A DNA stretch of 14,341 nucleotides from an uncultured Acetatifactor sp. (GCA_934433135.1 CAKRZO010000040.1:1-14341), one strand, 5' to 3'. Counted from the stretch's first letter, positions 6,247 to 14,229 are shown. Numbers and translations: made by a program. The notes: generated from the letters alone by a model not told the origin.

Positions 6247-7743
6247 TTATAATTTTTCAAATATCGGTTCAAGCGCATAATACGCATCGTTAAATATTTT
6301 TTTCATCTCTGAATAAATCTTTTTATTTCCCCGATCAGGTATGTTTGCCTCTTTTATCTTTATAAATTTTTCTATTGCATTAAAATCCTCAAAAATCCCC
6401 GCACCTACTCCGGCAGTAACCGCTGCTCCCATAGATGTTGCCTCTTCAAGATAATCGGGAACTTTAACCGGAATGCCGAAAATATCACAAAGAATTTTCT
6501 GCCATATTTTATTTCTTGCTCCGCCGCCAATCATTATAAGCTCTTCAATACCAGCGCCGCAGCTTTTGAAAGAATTTAGGATAACATCAAGATTATATCC
6601 GACTCCTTCCATAACAGAACGCATAATATCACCGCGTGAATGTCCGATTGTCAGCCCCAAAAATGTGCCTTTTGCCTTATTGTTCCACCTTGGGCTTCTT
6701 TCGCCTATCAGATATGGCAAAAACACAAGTTTATTTGCACCCGGAACAGCATTTTTAACTTCATTTTGCATTATCTGATATATCTGATTTTTCTCACAAT
6801 CATTACCATATATTGTTTCAACTGCCCAACCAAGTGCACCGCCACCGGTTTGCATTGTTCCACATGGCAATATGTACCCCGGAACAATATGTGCAAAGTT
6901 AAAAGTTTCCATATTCGGAGAATATATCGGGCTTTTTGATGCAAGCGAAATCCACGAAGAAGTCCCCAAACAACAGTTGGCAACCCCTTCTTTTACAACA
7001 CCGCTTCCGACAGCGGCACAGCATCCGTCTCCTCCTCCGCATATAACCTTTGTATTTGTTGAAAGTCCGGTTTCTTCAGCGGCTTTTGAAGTAATCACGC
7101 CTGCAACTGTGTCCGAGCCTATTATCTGCGGAAGCTTATTTTTGTCAATACAGCTTATGCTTAATATTTCATCCGACCACTCAAATGTGCTTATGTCAAA
7201 TATACAAGTAGACGAAGCATCGGACGGTTCAGTTACAAAGTTGCCAGTAAGTTTTAAAATGATATAATCTTTTGCATTAAGCACCTTGTATGTTTTTTCA
7301 TAAATATCTGGCAGATTATCTCTTACCCACATAAGCTTTGTAAGACTGTACGACGCACTGATTCGATGTCCCGTTATCTTATAAAACCGTTCATCCGTCA
7401 TATGTGCTTTTATGTAATTCGCCTGCTTTGCCGAGCGCATATCCGCCCAGATAAGCGAATTGCAAAGCGGCTTGCCGCTTTTGTCCACGCAAAGGCAGCC
7501 CATCATCTGACCGCTGAACGACATTGCGGCAATGCTTTCTTTTCCGACTTCCGCCGCAAGCTGTTTTGATGTCTCGCAAACCGCTTTCCACCAATCATCG
7601 GCATTTTGTTCCGCGGAATTATCAGCTCCCGTATACATTTTATACGGATAAACCGCGCTTTTTATAAAATTTCCGTCCTCGTCAAACAATGTCGCTTTAT
7701 TTCCCGATGTTCCCAAATCATGTGCTAATATATATCTTTTCAT
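6247..7743 (-). CDS. FGGY-family carbohydrate kinase (xylulokinase-like)
   Basis: This 498-aa cytoplasmic kinase should phosphorylate a sugar or polyol with ATP. Evidence: the N-terminal phosphate-binding motif AHDLGTSGNKATLFD (7-21), the substrate loop FSGQMMG (76-82, QMHG in xylulokinases, so Met replaces His), DASSTCIFDI (175-184), the catalytic Asp239 in GGGDG, and the C-terminal ATP-binding signature MIGGGARNKIWQ plus EEATSMGAAVTAGVGAG. Overall it is closest to XylB-like members, but the changed QMMG loop suggests a substrate other than D-xylulose. In the operon it stands between the dehydrogenase and the lactonase-like gene. ATG 7741-7743 fits the AAGGTG site (6 bases) better than GTG 7750-7752. 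Assignment to XylB itself would be a guess. Confidence 0.9.
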   Translation of the reverse strand: MKRYILAHDLGTSGNKATLFDEDGNFIKSAVYPYKMYTGADNSAEQNADDWWKAVCETSKQLAAEVGKESIAAMSFSGQMMGCLCVDKSGKPLCNSLIWADMRSAKQANYIKAHMTDERFYKITGHRISASYSLTKLMWVRDNLPDIYEKTYKVLNAKDYIILKLTGNFVTEPSDASSTCIFDISTFEWSDEILSISCIDKNKLPQIIGSDTVAGVITSKAAEETGLSTNTKVICGGGDGCCAAVGSGVVKEGVANCCLGTSSWISLASKSPIYSPNMETFNFAHIVPGYILPCGTMQTGGGALGWAVETIYGNDCEKNQIYQIMQNEVKNAVPGANKLVFLPYLIGERSPRWNNKAKGTFLGLTIGHSRGDIMRSVMEGVGYNLDVILNSFKSCGAGIEELIMIGGGARNKIWQKILCDIFGIPVKVPDYLEEATSMGAAVTAGVGAGIFEDFNAIEKFIKIKEANIPDRGNKKIYSEMKKIFNDAYYALEPIFEKL

Positions 7744-7753
7744 TCGGCTCACC

Positions 7754-8782
7754 TTAGAATTTTATAACCATTTTCATCATAGGCACATGATTTTTGATAT
7801 TGTCAAATGCCTTGTCAATATCTTCAAAATCATATACATGTGAAACATAGTCGCTCGGGTTAAGTATCCCTGCCTGAATCCAGCTTACAATCTGATTGTG
7901 TGCGTCGGACTCTGCCTTTTTGGACGGGAATTGGTGAAAATGAAGTTCCCAGTTATACGGACACTTGCTCCAGTCAATCGTTTCGGTCATGTTTTCGGAA
8001 ATTCCGTACACGCAAACCTTTGCATCCGGTTTTATAATTTCAAGAGCAGTATTTATAAAGCTTGTAATACCTACCGCATCACACGCAAAATTCACACCGT
8101 CGGGGCAAGCTTCACGAACTGATTTTACTATATCACTTTTTTTGCTATTAATTGTGTAATCCGCACCGCGCTTTTTTGCAAGCCCCAGCTTAGCATCGTC
8201 AATATCAATGGCAATTATCGGTCCCATACCCATAAGCTTTGCAAACTGAACAAAGCTTAATCCGACAGGTCCGAGTCCCAATACGACAAGGCTTTTGTTT
8301 TCGGAAAAGCCAAAAGCTTTCATAGTACTCAAAACTTCGCGGAAGGTTATAATCATAGCTGATGACACTGGATCGAAATCCGCCGGCAGCTTTCTTTGAC
8401 CGTATGAAAATTCTTCGGGAATAATTCCGTCTTTTTCCTGCGCCAAAGCGTCGGTTACAATATTATATTCCGAATATGTACCCCAACCGCTCGAATATCC
8501 CTCCGGAACACCCGACCAATAAGGCATAAGCACCAAATCCCCGATTTCAAAGCTTGTTACTTTGCTTCCTTTTTCCACAACTCTGCCGACACCCTCGTGT
8601 CCGAGAACTACAGGGTATTTGTCAATTCCTTTAAATTTGCCGTGAATAATTTTAGTATCCGTTCCGTTACATACTCCGCAGCTTTCTATTTTAACAAGTG
8701 CGTCATAATCGCCGTATTTCGGCATCGGCATATCATCAACAATTTTGCAAGTTTGATCTTCATAAACTACATAACTTTTCAT
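7754..8782 (-). CDS. Zn-dependent alcohol/polyol dehydrogenase (MDR family)
   Basis: This 342-aa medium-chain dehydrogenase has the catalytic zinc ligands Cys38 (CGVCNGTD) and His62-Glu63 (GHEGVGRV). It lacks the four-Cys structural zinc loop, as sorbitol dehydrogenases often do. The cofactor site is VVLGLGPVGLSF, and the acidic IAIDIDD at the end of the next strand points to NAD(H) rather than NADP(H). It could oxidise a polyol or reduce an aldehyde such as the short product of the DeoC cleavage. The start is ATG 8780-8782: GGAG, inside the end of deoC, is 9 bases before it, while the overlapping TTG at 8786-8788 is only 3 bases away. The preceding gene stops at 8785, so the two are closely coupled. 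Confidence 0.9.
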   Translation of the reverse strand: MKSYVVYEDQTCKIVDDMPMPKYGDYDALVKIESCGVCNGTDTKIIHGKFKGIDKYPVVLGHEGVGRVVEKGSKVTSFEIGDLVLMPYWSGVPEGYSSGWGTYSEYNIVTDALAQEKDGIIPEEFSYGQRKLPADFDPVSSAMIITFREVLSTMKAFGFSENKSLVVLGLGPVGLSFVQFAKLMGMGPIIAIDIDDAKLGLAKKRGADYTINSKKSDIVKSVREACPDGVNFACDAVGITSFINTALEIIKPDAKVCVYGISENMTETIDWSKCPYNWELHFHQFPSKKAESDAHNQIVSWIQAGILNPSDYVSHVYDFEDIDKAFDNIKNHVPMMKMVIKF

Positions 8783-8784
8783 AT

Positions 8785-9453
8785 TCAATTGCTCCTTTTT
8801 ATATATTCTTCGGCGATTGCCGGGCTGTTGCTACAGCCGATTCTTTCAGCTCCTGCCTCGACCATAGCCAAGCAATCATCAAGAGTTCTCACTCCTCCTG
8901 CCGCCTTGACCTTTACTTCATTTCCGACATGATTTTTCATCAGCTTAACATCGTCCACAGTGGCGGATGACGGTCCGAAGCCGGTTGACGTTTTAATAAA
9001 ATCGGGCTTAACTTCCTTTGCAATTTCGCAAAGCTTAATTTTTTCATCATCCGTTAAATAACAATTTTCAAAAATTACTTTCGATGTAATTCTATACTTT
9101 CGGCAAAGTGAAACCAGCATTTCCATTTCCTTTTTTATATAGTCAAGGTCACCTTGCTTCATTTTCCCGATATTTATTACATAATCAATTTCATCGGCAC
9201 CGTTTTTTATTGCCTGTTCCGCTTCAAAAGCTTTTACTTCCACTGTTGTTATCCCAAGCGGAAAACCGACTGCCGCATCCACCAAAACGTCGCTGCCTTT
9301 CAAAAATTCGGCACAGCTTTTTACCATTCCAGTATTGACAGCAACGGAACAAAATCCGTATTTTATCGCATCGTCACATACTTTTTTCAGTTCCTTTTCG
9401 GTTGTCGGCGGTTTCAAAATTGTATGATCAAACAATTTGTTAAAATTCTTCAT
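8785..9453 (-). CDS. deoC: Deoxyribose-phosphate aldolase, DeoC
   Basis: This 222-aa class I aldolase is full length for the family. Schiff-base residues are present: Lys154 in DFIKTSTGF and the proton-relay Lys183 in VKAAGGVRT. Asp90 in GADEIDYVINIG corresponds to the conserved Asp, and FDHTILKP (8-15) is the usual start. DeoC cleaves 2-deoxyribose-5-phosphate to glyceraldehyde-3-phosphate and acetaldehyde. Inside a GRE/kinase operon, rather than with nucleoside phosphorylase genes, it suggests that a deoxysugar phosphate is made by dehydration of a sugar or polyol. A perfect AAGGAGG precedes the ATG. It lies 18 bases after the GH43 pseudogene. Activity on a different deoxysugar phosphate is possible. 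Confidence 0.94.
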   Translation of the reverse strand: MKNFNKLFDHTILKPPTTEKELKKVCDDAIKYGFCSVAVNTGMVKSCAEFLKGSDVLVDAAVGFPLGITTVEVKAFEAEQAIKNGADEIDYVINIGKMKQGDLDYIKKEMEMLVSLCRKYRITSKVIFENCYLTDDEKIKLCEIAKEVKPDFIKTSTGFGPSSATVDDVKLMKNHVGNEVKVKAAGGVRTLDDCLAMVEAGAERIGCSNSPAIAEEYIKRSN

Positions 9454-9471
9454 TTTATCCTCCTTGAAATA

Positions 9472-10362
9472 TTAATTATATATTTTTAATACATCTGTAT
9501 CGTTATCCTTTTCAAATCCGGCATCACAAAGGCAAACCATGCGCGGTTTGAAGTTATCCGAATTGCCGCTGTGACAATGATATGCGCATATAAAGCGGTT
9601 TTCTTCATCTGTCGGCATAAAACTGTTATGCCCCACTCCTGCGACATCACCTTTTTTGCGCAAAATAGGATTATTTTCATATTTTTTAAAAGGTCCTGTC
9701 GGGCAATCTGAGACGGCATATCCGACCGCATAATCCTCCGAGCGCGTATGATTGCAGGAATATGCAAGATAGTAAAGACCGTTATACCTGATAACAAAAG
9801 GTCCCTCCGCAACATCCGGATCGATTTTCTCCCATGGCTCCTCCGTTTTAATCAGCACATCCTCATATTCATACTCAATCCGCTTTAAATCGTCCGACAT
9901 CTTTGCGACGAATATTCGATTTCCACCGCCAAGCCGCACGTAGTACAAATATATACCGCTATCGTCAAATAAAAGATGTCCGTCTATTGCAGGGTCATCT
10001 CGCAGCCACCCGTCCGAATATTGCTTAAACGGTCCGGTCGGACAGTCCGACACAGCGAGTGCAAGGTGTTCCTCCGCCGAGTAAACCATATAAAACCTTC
10101 CTCTGTAATACGACACCTCGGGTGCCCAAAACCATTCTTCGCCGGCGACATCATTCTTTGAAAGACATAGTCCTTTATTTTCCTAATGAATCAAATCCTC
10201 CGATTAGTAAACATAAAAGCCGTCTTTTCCGTCCTTATCGGTTTTAAACGCACTTAGCGACTCCAATTTTTCGCTGTTCTCGGTCGTGCAATATATGTAA
10301 TACTTTCCGCCATGCTTCATCAAAAACGGGTCTCCGCCCGGGAAAAGTCTTGTCAGATTCAT
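9472..10362 (-). pseudogene. GH43-like glycosidase with two in-frame stops
   Basis: Read from ATG 10360-10362 (AAGGAGGG 8 bases upstream, in the 3' end of GRE-2), one frame of 297 codons runs to 9472. It is interrupted by TAA at 10204-10206 and TAG at 10183-10185. The text around them, GFYVY-stop-SEDLIH-stop-ENKGLCL, shows single-base damage: the TAG stands where family members have Trp (DLxxWE). Otherwise the five-bladed propeller of glycoside hydrolase family 43 is intact, with its three catalytic acids: Asp in GGDPF (base), Asp in PAIDGH (pKa modulator), Glu in AEGPF (acid). GH43 enzymes remove arabinofuranosyl or xylosyl units. No signal peptide is seen, so it would have cut an imported glycoside. 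The part after 10116 could only be made by internal initiation without a good ribosome site. Confidence 0.85.
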
Positions 10363-10363
10363 T

Positions 10364-12421
10364 TTAATATCCCTCCTTTTCAAATCGTTCTATAAATTCT
10401 CGCTGCGATTTCTTTGATATGTTATTGAAATAAAGACTGTATCCGCCTATTCTCACCACTAAATTCGGATATTTTTCGGGATTTTCCATTGCTTCACGCA
10501 ACAGCTTTGAGGAAACAGAATTAACCTGAAACTGCAACCCGCCTCGCTCCAAATAAATATCTATAAGCGTTCTGATTTCCTTTTTGTGATTTCGCACCAT
10601 ATCTATCCCAAAATTGACATCTATCGGCTGTCCTCCAAAAAAATTGCACTGAGGCAGTTTTGAGGATGATAGTATCATTGATGTGGGGTCAGATTGTCTT
10701 GCTTCATTCGATGCCCCTGCATTTTTTGCAAACGGCTCTGCGGCATATCGTCCGTCATAGCCTGCTCCGTATTCCGCGCCATATCCGACATTTAAGTCAA
10801 GCGTATGCAGCGACGGCGAATAATACAAATTATCATGGTCAAATCCGCGTATTAATTCTTGAAGAATCTGCGCGATACGAATCGCATATGCGTCCGCGTC
10901 CGAATTTTCGCCGAACTTTGAACATTTGAAAATATCATTTCTGATATTTTCAAATCCGACAAAGTTATTTTTCACAGCTTCGTTCATTTCATCAATCGTA
11001 TACTTTTTGTCCTTGAACACAAGCTTATCTATCGCACAAATACCGTCGCCCACATTCACCATGCCCATGCACTCAAATGTTACATTGTGATATTTCGCGC
11101 CCGAAATACGATCACAATGCTTTTTGATGCAGCCGGGAGTCAGCAGCGATACGAATGGGTCGGGAAGTGTTTTTTCGCTGATTTCCGCACGTTTTTCATA
11201 GGATTTAACACATATTTTGAGTAAATATTCAGTGCAAGCCTTAAAATTTTGAAACAACTCTTCAATGCTTTTCGGCGCTGCTATCCCCGGGACAAGCGTC
11301 TTTTCCGATTGCAGCATTTTGCCGCAATTCATTGCCGTTTCCAACACTGACGAAACTGAAAATACACAACCCCACATACTGTTAAATTCATTTCCCGGTA
11401 TACTTATTCCCATACATGAATTGTTTGAAAAATGTTCTGCTTCCTTCAACGGCAGTCCCTTTTCAACAAGTGCATTTATGCAGGATTTTTCTCCGTAAAA
11501 TGTCGGCTGTCCCATAGAAAACAGCTTTTCATCAATAAGTGAATTCCATATCTTTTCGGGTGTGTTTTTATCAACCCTCACTCCCAAAATCGGAGCAGGC
11601 ATTGCAAAGTCCTTTTGACATTCTATTATCAGTTCCGAAAGCTCATTATATGTCGGCCCGATATTTAAAAGACAAGCGCCGTCCGCATAGCTGTTTAAAA
11701 GCTCGTACAAATTGCGCAATATATTCTTTACAGTGTCCCTTGTCACTCCGTCTTTCACTGATTTTTCATAAAACGGATACATATATTCGTCAAATTTTCC
11801 CAGCGAAATACTATACCATGCATTTTCGGCAAGCGGCGTCAGGAAATGTATTATCCACACCGATTGAACAGCCTCGCAAAAAGTTTCTGCGGGGTAATAC
11901 GGAACCTTCTCTATCATGTTTTTAAGTGCTATGAGCCGTACTTTTTCCGCTCCACTGCTGCTTGACACCTTTTCATCTATCACATCGGCTATTCGTTTTA
12001 TAAAATTCACTACCACCGAAAGCGTATCCTTCATCGACAATAAATATTCATCCTGCGGATATTTTTGCAATTCTTTATCAATCTGTTCCCGGTACAAAGC
12101 AAGTCCGTTTTTTAATATGTTTTCATAATCGATTAAAGTATGACCTCTGTCCACATTTGTCCGGCTGCTGAATTTTTCCGGTGCGTTTATAATATTCTTT
12201 ACATCCGGCATTTGCACCTCATCCGCAAAAGCAACCTCATTATTACACTTTTTATCAAAATAAAACCATCCGATAATCTCATCGTTTTCTTTAATGTCCA
12301 GATTCAGTGCTTCCGTTTCCAACCTAAACTTTTCTGTAAATCTTTTTGTCGGCGTTAATCTATTTAAGCATTCATAATGATTCTTACGAATGTATCTTTC
12401 TATATTTGAATCACACAGCAT
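10364..12421 (-). CDS. Glycyl radical enzyme GRE-2, divergent, substrate unknown
   Basis: This 685-aa GRE carries the radical motif VVRIGGYSLYF (Gly660, 25 residues from the end), a candidate thiyl Cys336 in SNNSCMGIS, the barrel motif AVQSVWIIHFL (184-194), and ENSDADAY/DPTSMILSSSKLP in the C-terminal half. It is only distantly similar to GRE-1: the Cys loop has one Cys and Gly two residues on, so the CxE general-base motif is absent here too. The N-terminal 90 residues (ENDEIIGWFYFD region) resemble the entry helices of other GREs. AAGGAGG lies in the 3' end of the IclR gene, two bases separate the IclR stop from the ATG, and the GH43 start follows the GRE-2 stop by one base. Its activase is presumably the one at 2333-3226. 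A second step or a second subunit-like role beside GRE-1 is possible. Confidence 0.92.
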   Translation of the reverse strand: MLCDSNIERYIRKNHYECLNRLTPTKRFTEKFRLETEALNLDIKENDEIIGWFYFDKKCNNEVAFADEVQMPDVKNIINAPEKFSSRTNVDRGHTLIDYENILKNGLALYREQIDKELQKYPQDEYLLSMKDTLSVVVNFIKRIADVIDEKVSSSSGAEKVRLIALKNMIEKVPYYPAETFCEAVQSVWIIHFLTPLAENAWYSISLGKFDEYMYPFYEKSVKDGVTRDTVKNILRNLYELLNSYADGACLLNIGPTYNELSELIIECQKDFAMPAPILGVRVDKNTPEKIWNSLIDEKLFSMGQPTFYGEKSCINALVEKGLPLKEAEHFSNNSCMGISIPGNEFNSMWGCVFSVSSVLETAMNCGKMLQSEKTLVPGIAAPKSIEELFQNFKACTEYLLKICVKSYEKRAEISEKTLPDPFVSLLTPGCIKKHCDRISGAKYHNVTFECMGMVNVGDGICAIDKLVFKDKKYTIDEMNEAVKNNFVGFENIRNDIFKCSKFGENSDADAYAIRIAQILQELIRGFDHDNLYYSPSLHTLDLNVGYGAEYGAGYDGRYAAEPFAKNAGASNEARQSDPTSMILSSSKLPQCNFFGGQPIDVNFGIDMVRNHKKEIRTLIDIYLERGGLQFQVNSVSSKLLREAMENPEKYPNLVVRIGGYSLYFNNISKKSQREFIERFEKEGY

Positions 12422-12423
12422 GA

Positions 12424-13125
12424 TTAATCCTCCTTATACCCTAAATTTAATGAAATATTTTGTGCAGCATTTTTAAGCAACGGCAATTTATCGTTAACAA
12501 GCGTATTCATATTATCATAAATCGTAAGCGATGATATACCTGTCGAAGCGACTACCTTGCCGCTATCATTATATATTGGACACGCAATACATATAATTCC
12601 TTTGGCAAATTCTTCTTTGTCTGTTGCATATCCCTGTTTTTTTATCCGATCCGCCTCGTCATTAAATTCATCCGAATGCTCTCCGTGAGCAAGCAATATT
12701 TTTCCCGGTGCAGAGGTTTTAAGCGGATATTCACCGCCGACACGACCATTAATGCGAACCTCTTTCGTTGAATCAAAATGAAGCAAATACAACACATTCT
12801 CCTTATTTTTTATACCGAGATAAACAGCATCACCTAATTGTTCGTTCAGTTTATGTAATTCATTTTCGGCTATTTCTGCAAGAGCATATTCCGGAGTGCA
12901 TTTTGACACTACAGAAAAAGGCTTTAATGTAAAACGATACTTTTTCTGAATGTTATCGCTCAAATAAATCCAATTATATTCAAGTAATGACTCCAATACT
13001 CTTGAAGCTGCATTTTTATTGATTTCAAGGAAATTGCATATATCCGCAAGTCCTATTTCTTTTTGAGTTTCCGAAAAAAACTCAATAATTCTTAAAGCGT
13101 AATCCACCGCTGGAGCTTTTGACAT
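12424..13125 (-). CDS. IclR-family transcriptional regulator of the operon
   Basis: This 233-aa regulator starts with a winged helix-turn-helix (about residues 5-65: AVDYALRIIEFF, IGLADICNFLEINKNAASRVLESL) followed by an IclR effector domain (about 80-230). That domain has VGGEYPLKTSAPGKILLAHG, the typical signature around 128-147, and ACPIYNDSGKVVASTGIS near 180-197. IclR proteins bind as dimers or tetramers to promoters of catabolic operons and respond to a pathway metabolite. As first gene of the operon it probably controls itself and everything downstream. The ribosome site AAGAGGTG is 5 bases from the ATG. The family is sure; whether it represses or activates is not. Confidence 0.93.
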   Translation of the reverse strand: MSKAPAVDYALRIIEFFSETQKEIGLADICNFLEINKNAASRVLESLLEYNWIYLSDNIQKKYRFTLKPFSVVSKCTPEYALAEIAENELHKLNEQLGDAVYLGIKNKENVLYLLHFDSTKEVRINGRVGGEYPLKTSAPGKILLAHGEHSDEFNDEADRIKKQGYATDKEEFAKGIICIACPIYNDSGKVVASTGISSLTIYDNMNTLVNDKLPLLKNAAQNISLNLGYKED

Positions 13126-13155
13126 TCTAACACCTCTTATTACTGTTATATATTT

Positions 13156-13184
13156 ATAATAGCATAATAACTATATAATGTCAA
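13156..13184 (-). promoter_or_regulatory. Main promoter of the GRE operon
   Basis: On the minus strand TTGACA (13179-13184) and TATTAT (13156-13161) are exactly 17 bases apart, close to the sigma-70 consensus, about 30 bases before the IclR start. The spacer and its border contain ATAG...CTAT half sites (13159-13162 and 13171-13174) in an AT-rich frame, a weak candidate for an operator of the adjacent IclR regulator. No other strong promoter was noticed inside the operon, where genes are mostly 1-18 bases apart. Confidence 0.75.
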
Positions 13185-13284
13185 GCCATTTATTAAACTT
13201 TATATTTCCAAACAAAAATTGAGGTTACTGTACAGACCCAGTAAAAGTTCATTGTTTATTTCGCTGAAAATAAAAAACTTTTTT

Positions 13285-13445
13285 TGTGGATAACCTTAGG
13301 CCTTTTCAAAAACCGTGTTGATGGCATCTTAGAAAGGCTTTTTTTGTAATTGTTATCCACTTTTTTCTTTATCAATGATTTAAAAAGTCTTGAATTACAT
13401 GCTTTTTCTTAATTCCTTTTTCTCTTTTTTTACAACTTATCCACA
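13285..13445. other. Cluster of DnaA-box-like sites in an AT-rich leader
   Basis: Two perfect matches to the DnaA box TTATCCACA are present, at 13285-13293 (minus strand) and 13437-13445 (plus strand), with a one-mismatch site TTATCCACT at 13353-13361. The first and second also form a 9-bp inverted pair (GTGGATAAC 13286-13294 with GTTATCCAC 13352-13360), so an RNA or DNA stem is an alternative explanation. The stretch is strongly AT-rich. There is no dnaA, repA or similar gene in the window. A role in replication of a mobile form or in regulation by DnaA is speculative. Confidence 0.4.
13300..13345 (+). terminator. Possible terminator-like hairpin
   Basis: GCCTTTTC (13300-13307) can pair with GAAAGGC (13332-13338), followed directly by seven T. 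The loop of 24 bases is long and the stem has one unpaired base, so it is weak as a terminator. It is nested inside the GTGGATAAC/GTTATCCAC stem (13286-13360), making the whole leader foldable. No gene ends just before it on the plus strand. Confidence 0.3.
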
Positions 13446-13446
13446 G

Positions 13447-13468
13447 TCAAAATGACGAAGTCATTTGA
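13447..13468. repeat. Short hairpin before the 66-aa gene
   Basis: TCAAAATGAC (13447-13456) pairs with GTCATTTGA (13460-13468) across GAA, with a single bulged A. It lies between the last DnaA-box-like site and a possible -10 box TACAAT (13500-13505), upstream of the small coiled-coil gene. It could be a regulatory site or part of the leader structure; no T run follows. Confidence 0.4.
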
Positions 13469-13534
13469 ACGGCCGATTTGCTATTTCCCGTATTTCTGAT
13501 ACAATAGAAAGAAAGTTATAGGAAGGTGAACAAA

Positions 13535-13735
13535 GTGGATATCCGTAATCTTGATCCTAAAACAAAGAACTATATCAAGAACCTGGAACATACCATAGAC
13601 ATTCAAAATGAATTGATCGAGGCACAGGAAAAGATCATTCATTATCAGAAAATGCAGATTGAACAGCAGCAAAAATACGTCCAAAAAGTACAGGCTTCGT
13701 TAGACCACTTAAAAACGATAGAAAAAGAAAGGTAA
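13535..13735 (+). CDS. 66-aa coiled-coil protein, unrecognised
   Basis: The product is almost wholly helical and charged: DPKTKNYIKNLEHTIDIQ, then long runs rich in Glu, Gln, Lys and Ile with heptad-like spacing, to about residue 62. It has no membrane or catalytic motif. GTG at 13535 is preferred to GTG 13526, because AGGAAGG (13520-13526) is 8 bases from the former and overlaps the latter. It resembles, weakly, the coiled-coil N-terminus of IS66-type transposases, without the following zinc-binding and catalytic domains, so it may be a truncated piece. The next gene begins 8 bases after its stop. It lies inside the terminal-repeat unit. Confidence 0.6.
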   Translation: MDIRNLDPKTKNYIKNLEHTIDIQNELIEAQEKIIHYQKMQIEQQQKYVQKVQASLDHLKTIEKER

Positions 13736-13743
13736 CTATTAAG

Positions 13744-14148
13744 ATGAACAGCTCATTTGAATATATTTCCACGCTTCAATACCGCTTAAAAGCAGCAAAT
13801 GATAAACTTGGTGCTTTTGAAACCGGCGAAAAATATGTTCAAATGGAAAACAATTTCTGGGGGATTATCCGCAGACTGGAAGCACGGATCAAGGATCTGG
13901 AAGCGGAAGTTGCAAGGGCTCATGCCGAAACGGTTACTGTGCGTAATCATTGGATGGAAGTAATAGAAGACCTGAATAAGGAAGCGGAAAGAGACCTTCG
14001 TTCATGCAAGAGGAAGCAAAAGCAGGCTGTGTCATTCAGAAGTTTCGAAAGTATCGATCATCTCTGTCAGTGCATGAGCATGCTACTTATGATGCGAAAA
14101 AAAGAAGGATTAAATATATTTAACAAAGTAGCCGAAATATTTGGATAA
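13744..14148 (+). CDS. 134-aa coiled-coil protein, transposon-associated type
   Basis: The protein starts YISTLQYRLKAANDKLGAFETGEKYVQM and continues with a long charged helix (about residues 38-100: RRLEARIKDLEAEVARAHAE, RNHWMEVIEDLNKE). A less charged tail contains DHLCQCMSMLLMM. Related-looking proteins with GEKYV followed by coiled coil are, to my recollection, found beside transposases in clostridial mobile elements; I cannot name a family. There are no enzyme motifs, signal peptide or membrane span. GAAAGG stands 11 bases before the ATG. It is the last gene of the element and is followed by the hairpin at 14152-14198. Confidence 0.65.
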   Translation: MNSSFEYISTLQYRLKAANDKLGAFETGEKYVQMENNFWGIIRRLEARIKDLEAEVARAHAETVTVRNHWMEVIEDLNKEAERDLRSCKRKQKQAVSFRSFESIDHLCQCMSMLLMMRKKEGLNIFNKVAEIFG

Positions 14149-14151
14149 AGA

Positions 14152-14198
14152 AAACCGATGATGTCCTCTTGAACGCTTCAAGTATACATTATCGGTTT
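14152..14198 (+). terminator. Hairpin after the coiled-coil genes
   Basis: AAACCGATGATG (14152-14163) pairs with CATTATCGGTTT (14187-14198) with one G-T pair, and CTTGAA/TTCAAG (14168-14182) forms an inner stem. It begins 4 bases after the stop of the 134-aa gene. Only a short pyrimidine stretch (CCTTTATTC) follows, so termination may be partial. The right arm runs into the 35-bp end repeat at 14195. Confidence 0.55.
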
Positions 14199-14229
14199 CC
14201 TTTATTCAAGCTAACGTCTGTACAGTAAC
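14195..14229. repeat. 35-bp inverted copy of 1578-1612
   Basis: These 35 bases are the exact reverse complement of 1578-1612, about 12.6 kb away in opposite orientation. The pair brackets the serpin remnant, the whole GRE operon and the coiled-coil genes. The arrangement resembles the ends of a composite element, although the left copy is only a 49-bp remnant. Confidence 0.85.

Noticed and set aside
6247..7743. Naming the kinase xylB
   Set aside because: The substrate loop QMMG differs from the xylulokinase QMHG and no xylose isomerase is present, so only the FGGY family is supported.
8785..9453. Nucleoside salvage operon as the reason for deoC
   Set aside because: No nucleoside phosphorylase, phosphopentomutase or deaminase gene is nearby; the neighbours are GRE and sugar genes.
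10183..10206. Programmed stop-codon readthrough or an alternative genetic code in the GH43 gene
   Set aside because: Two different stop types (TAA and TAG) would need recoding, all other genes end normally with the standard code, and no readthrough structure is evident; plain mutation or sequence error is simpler.
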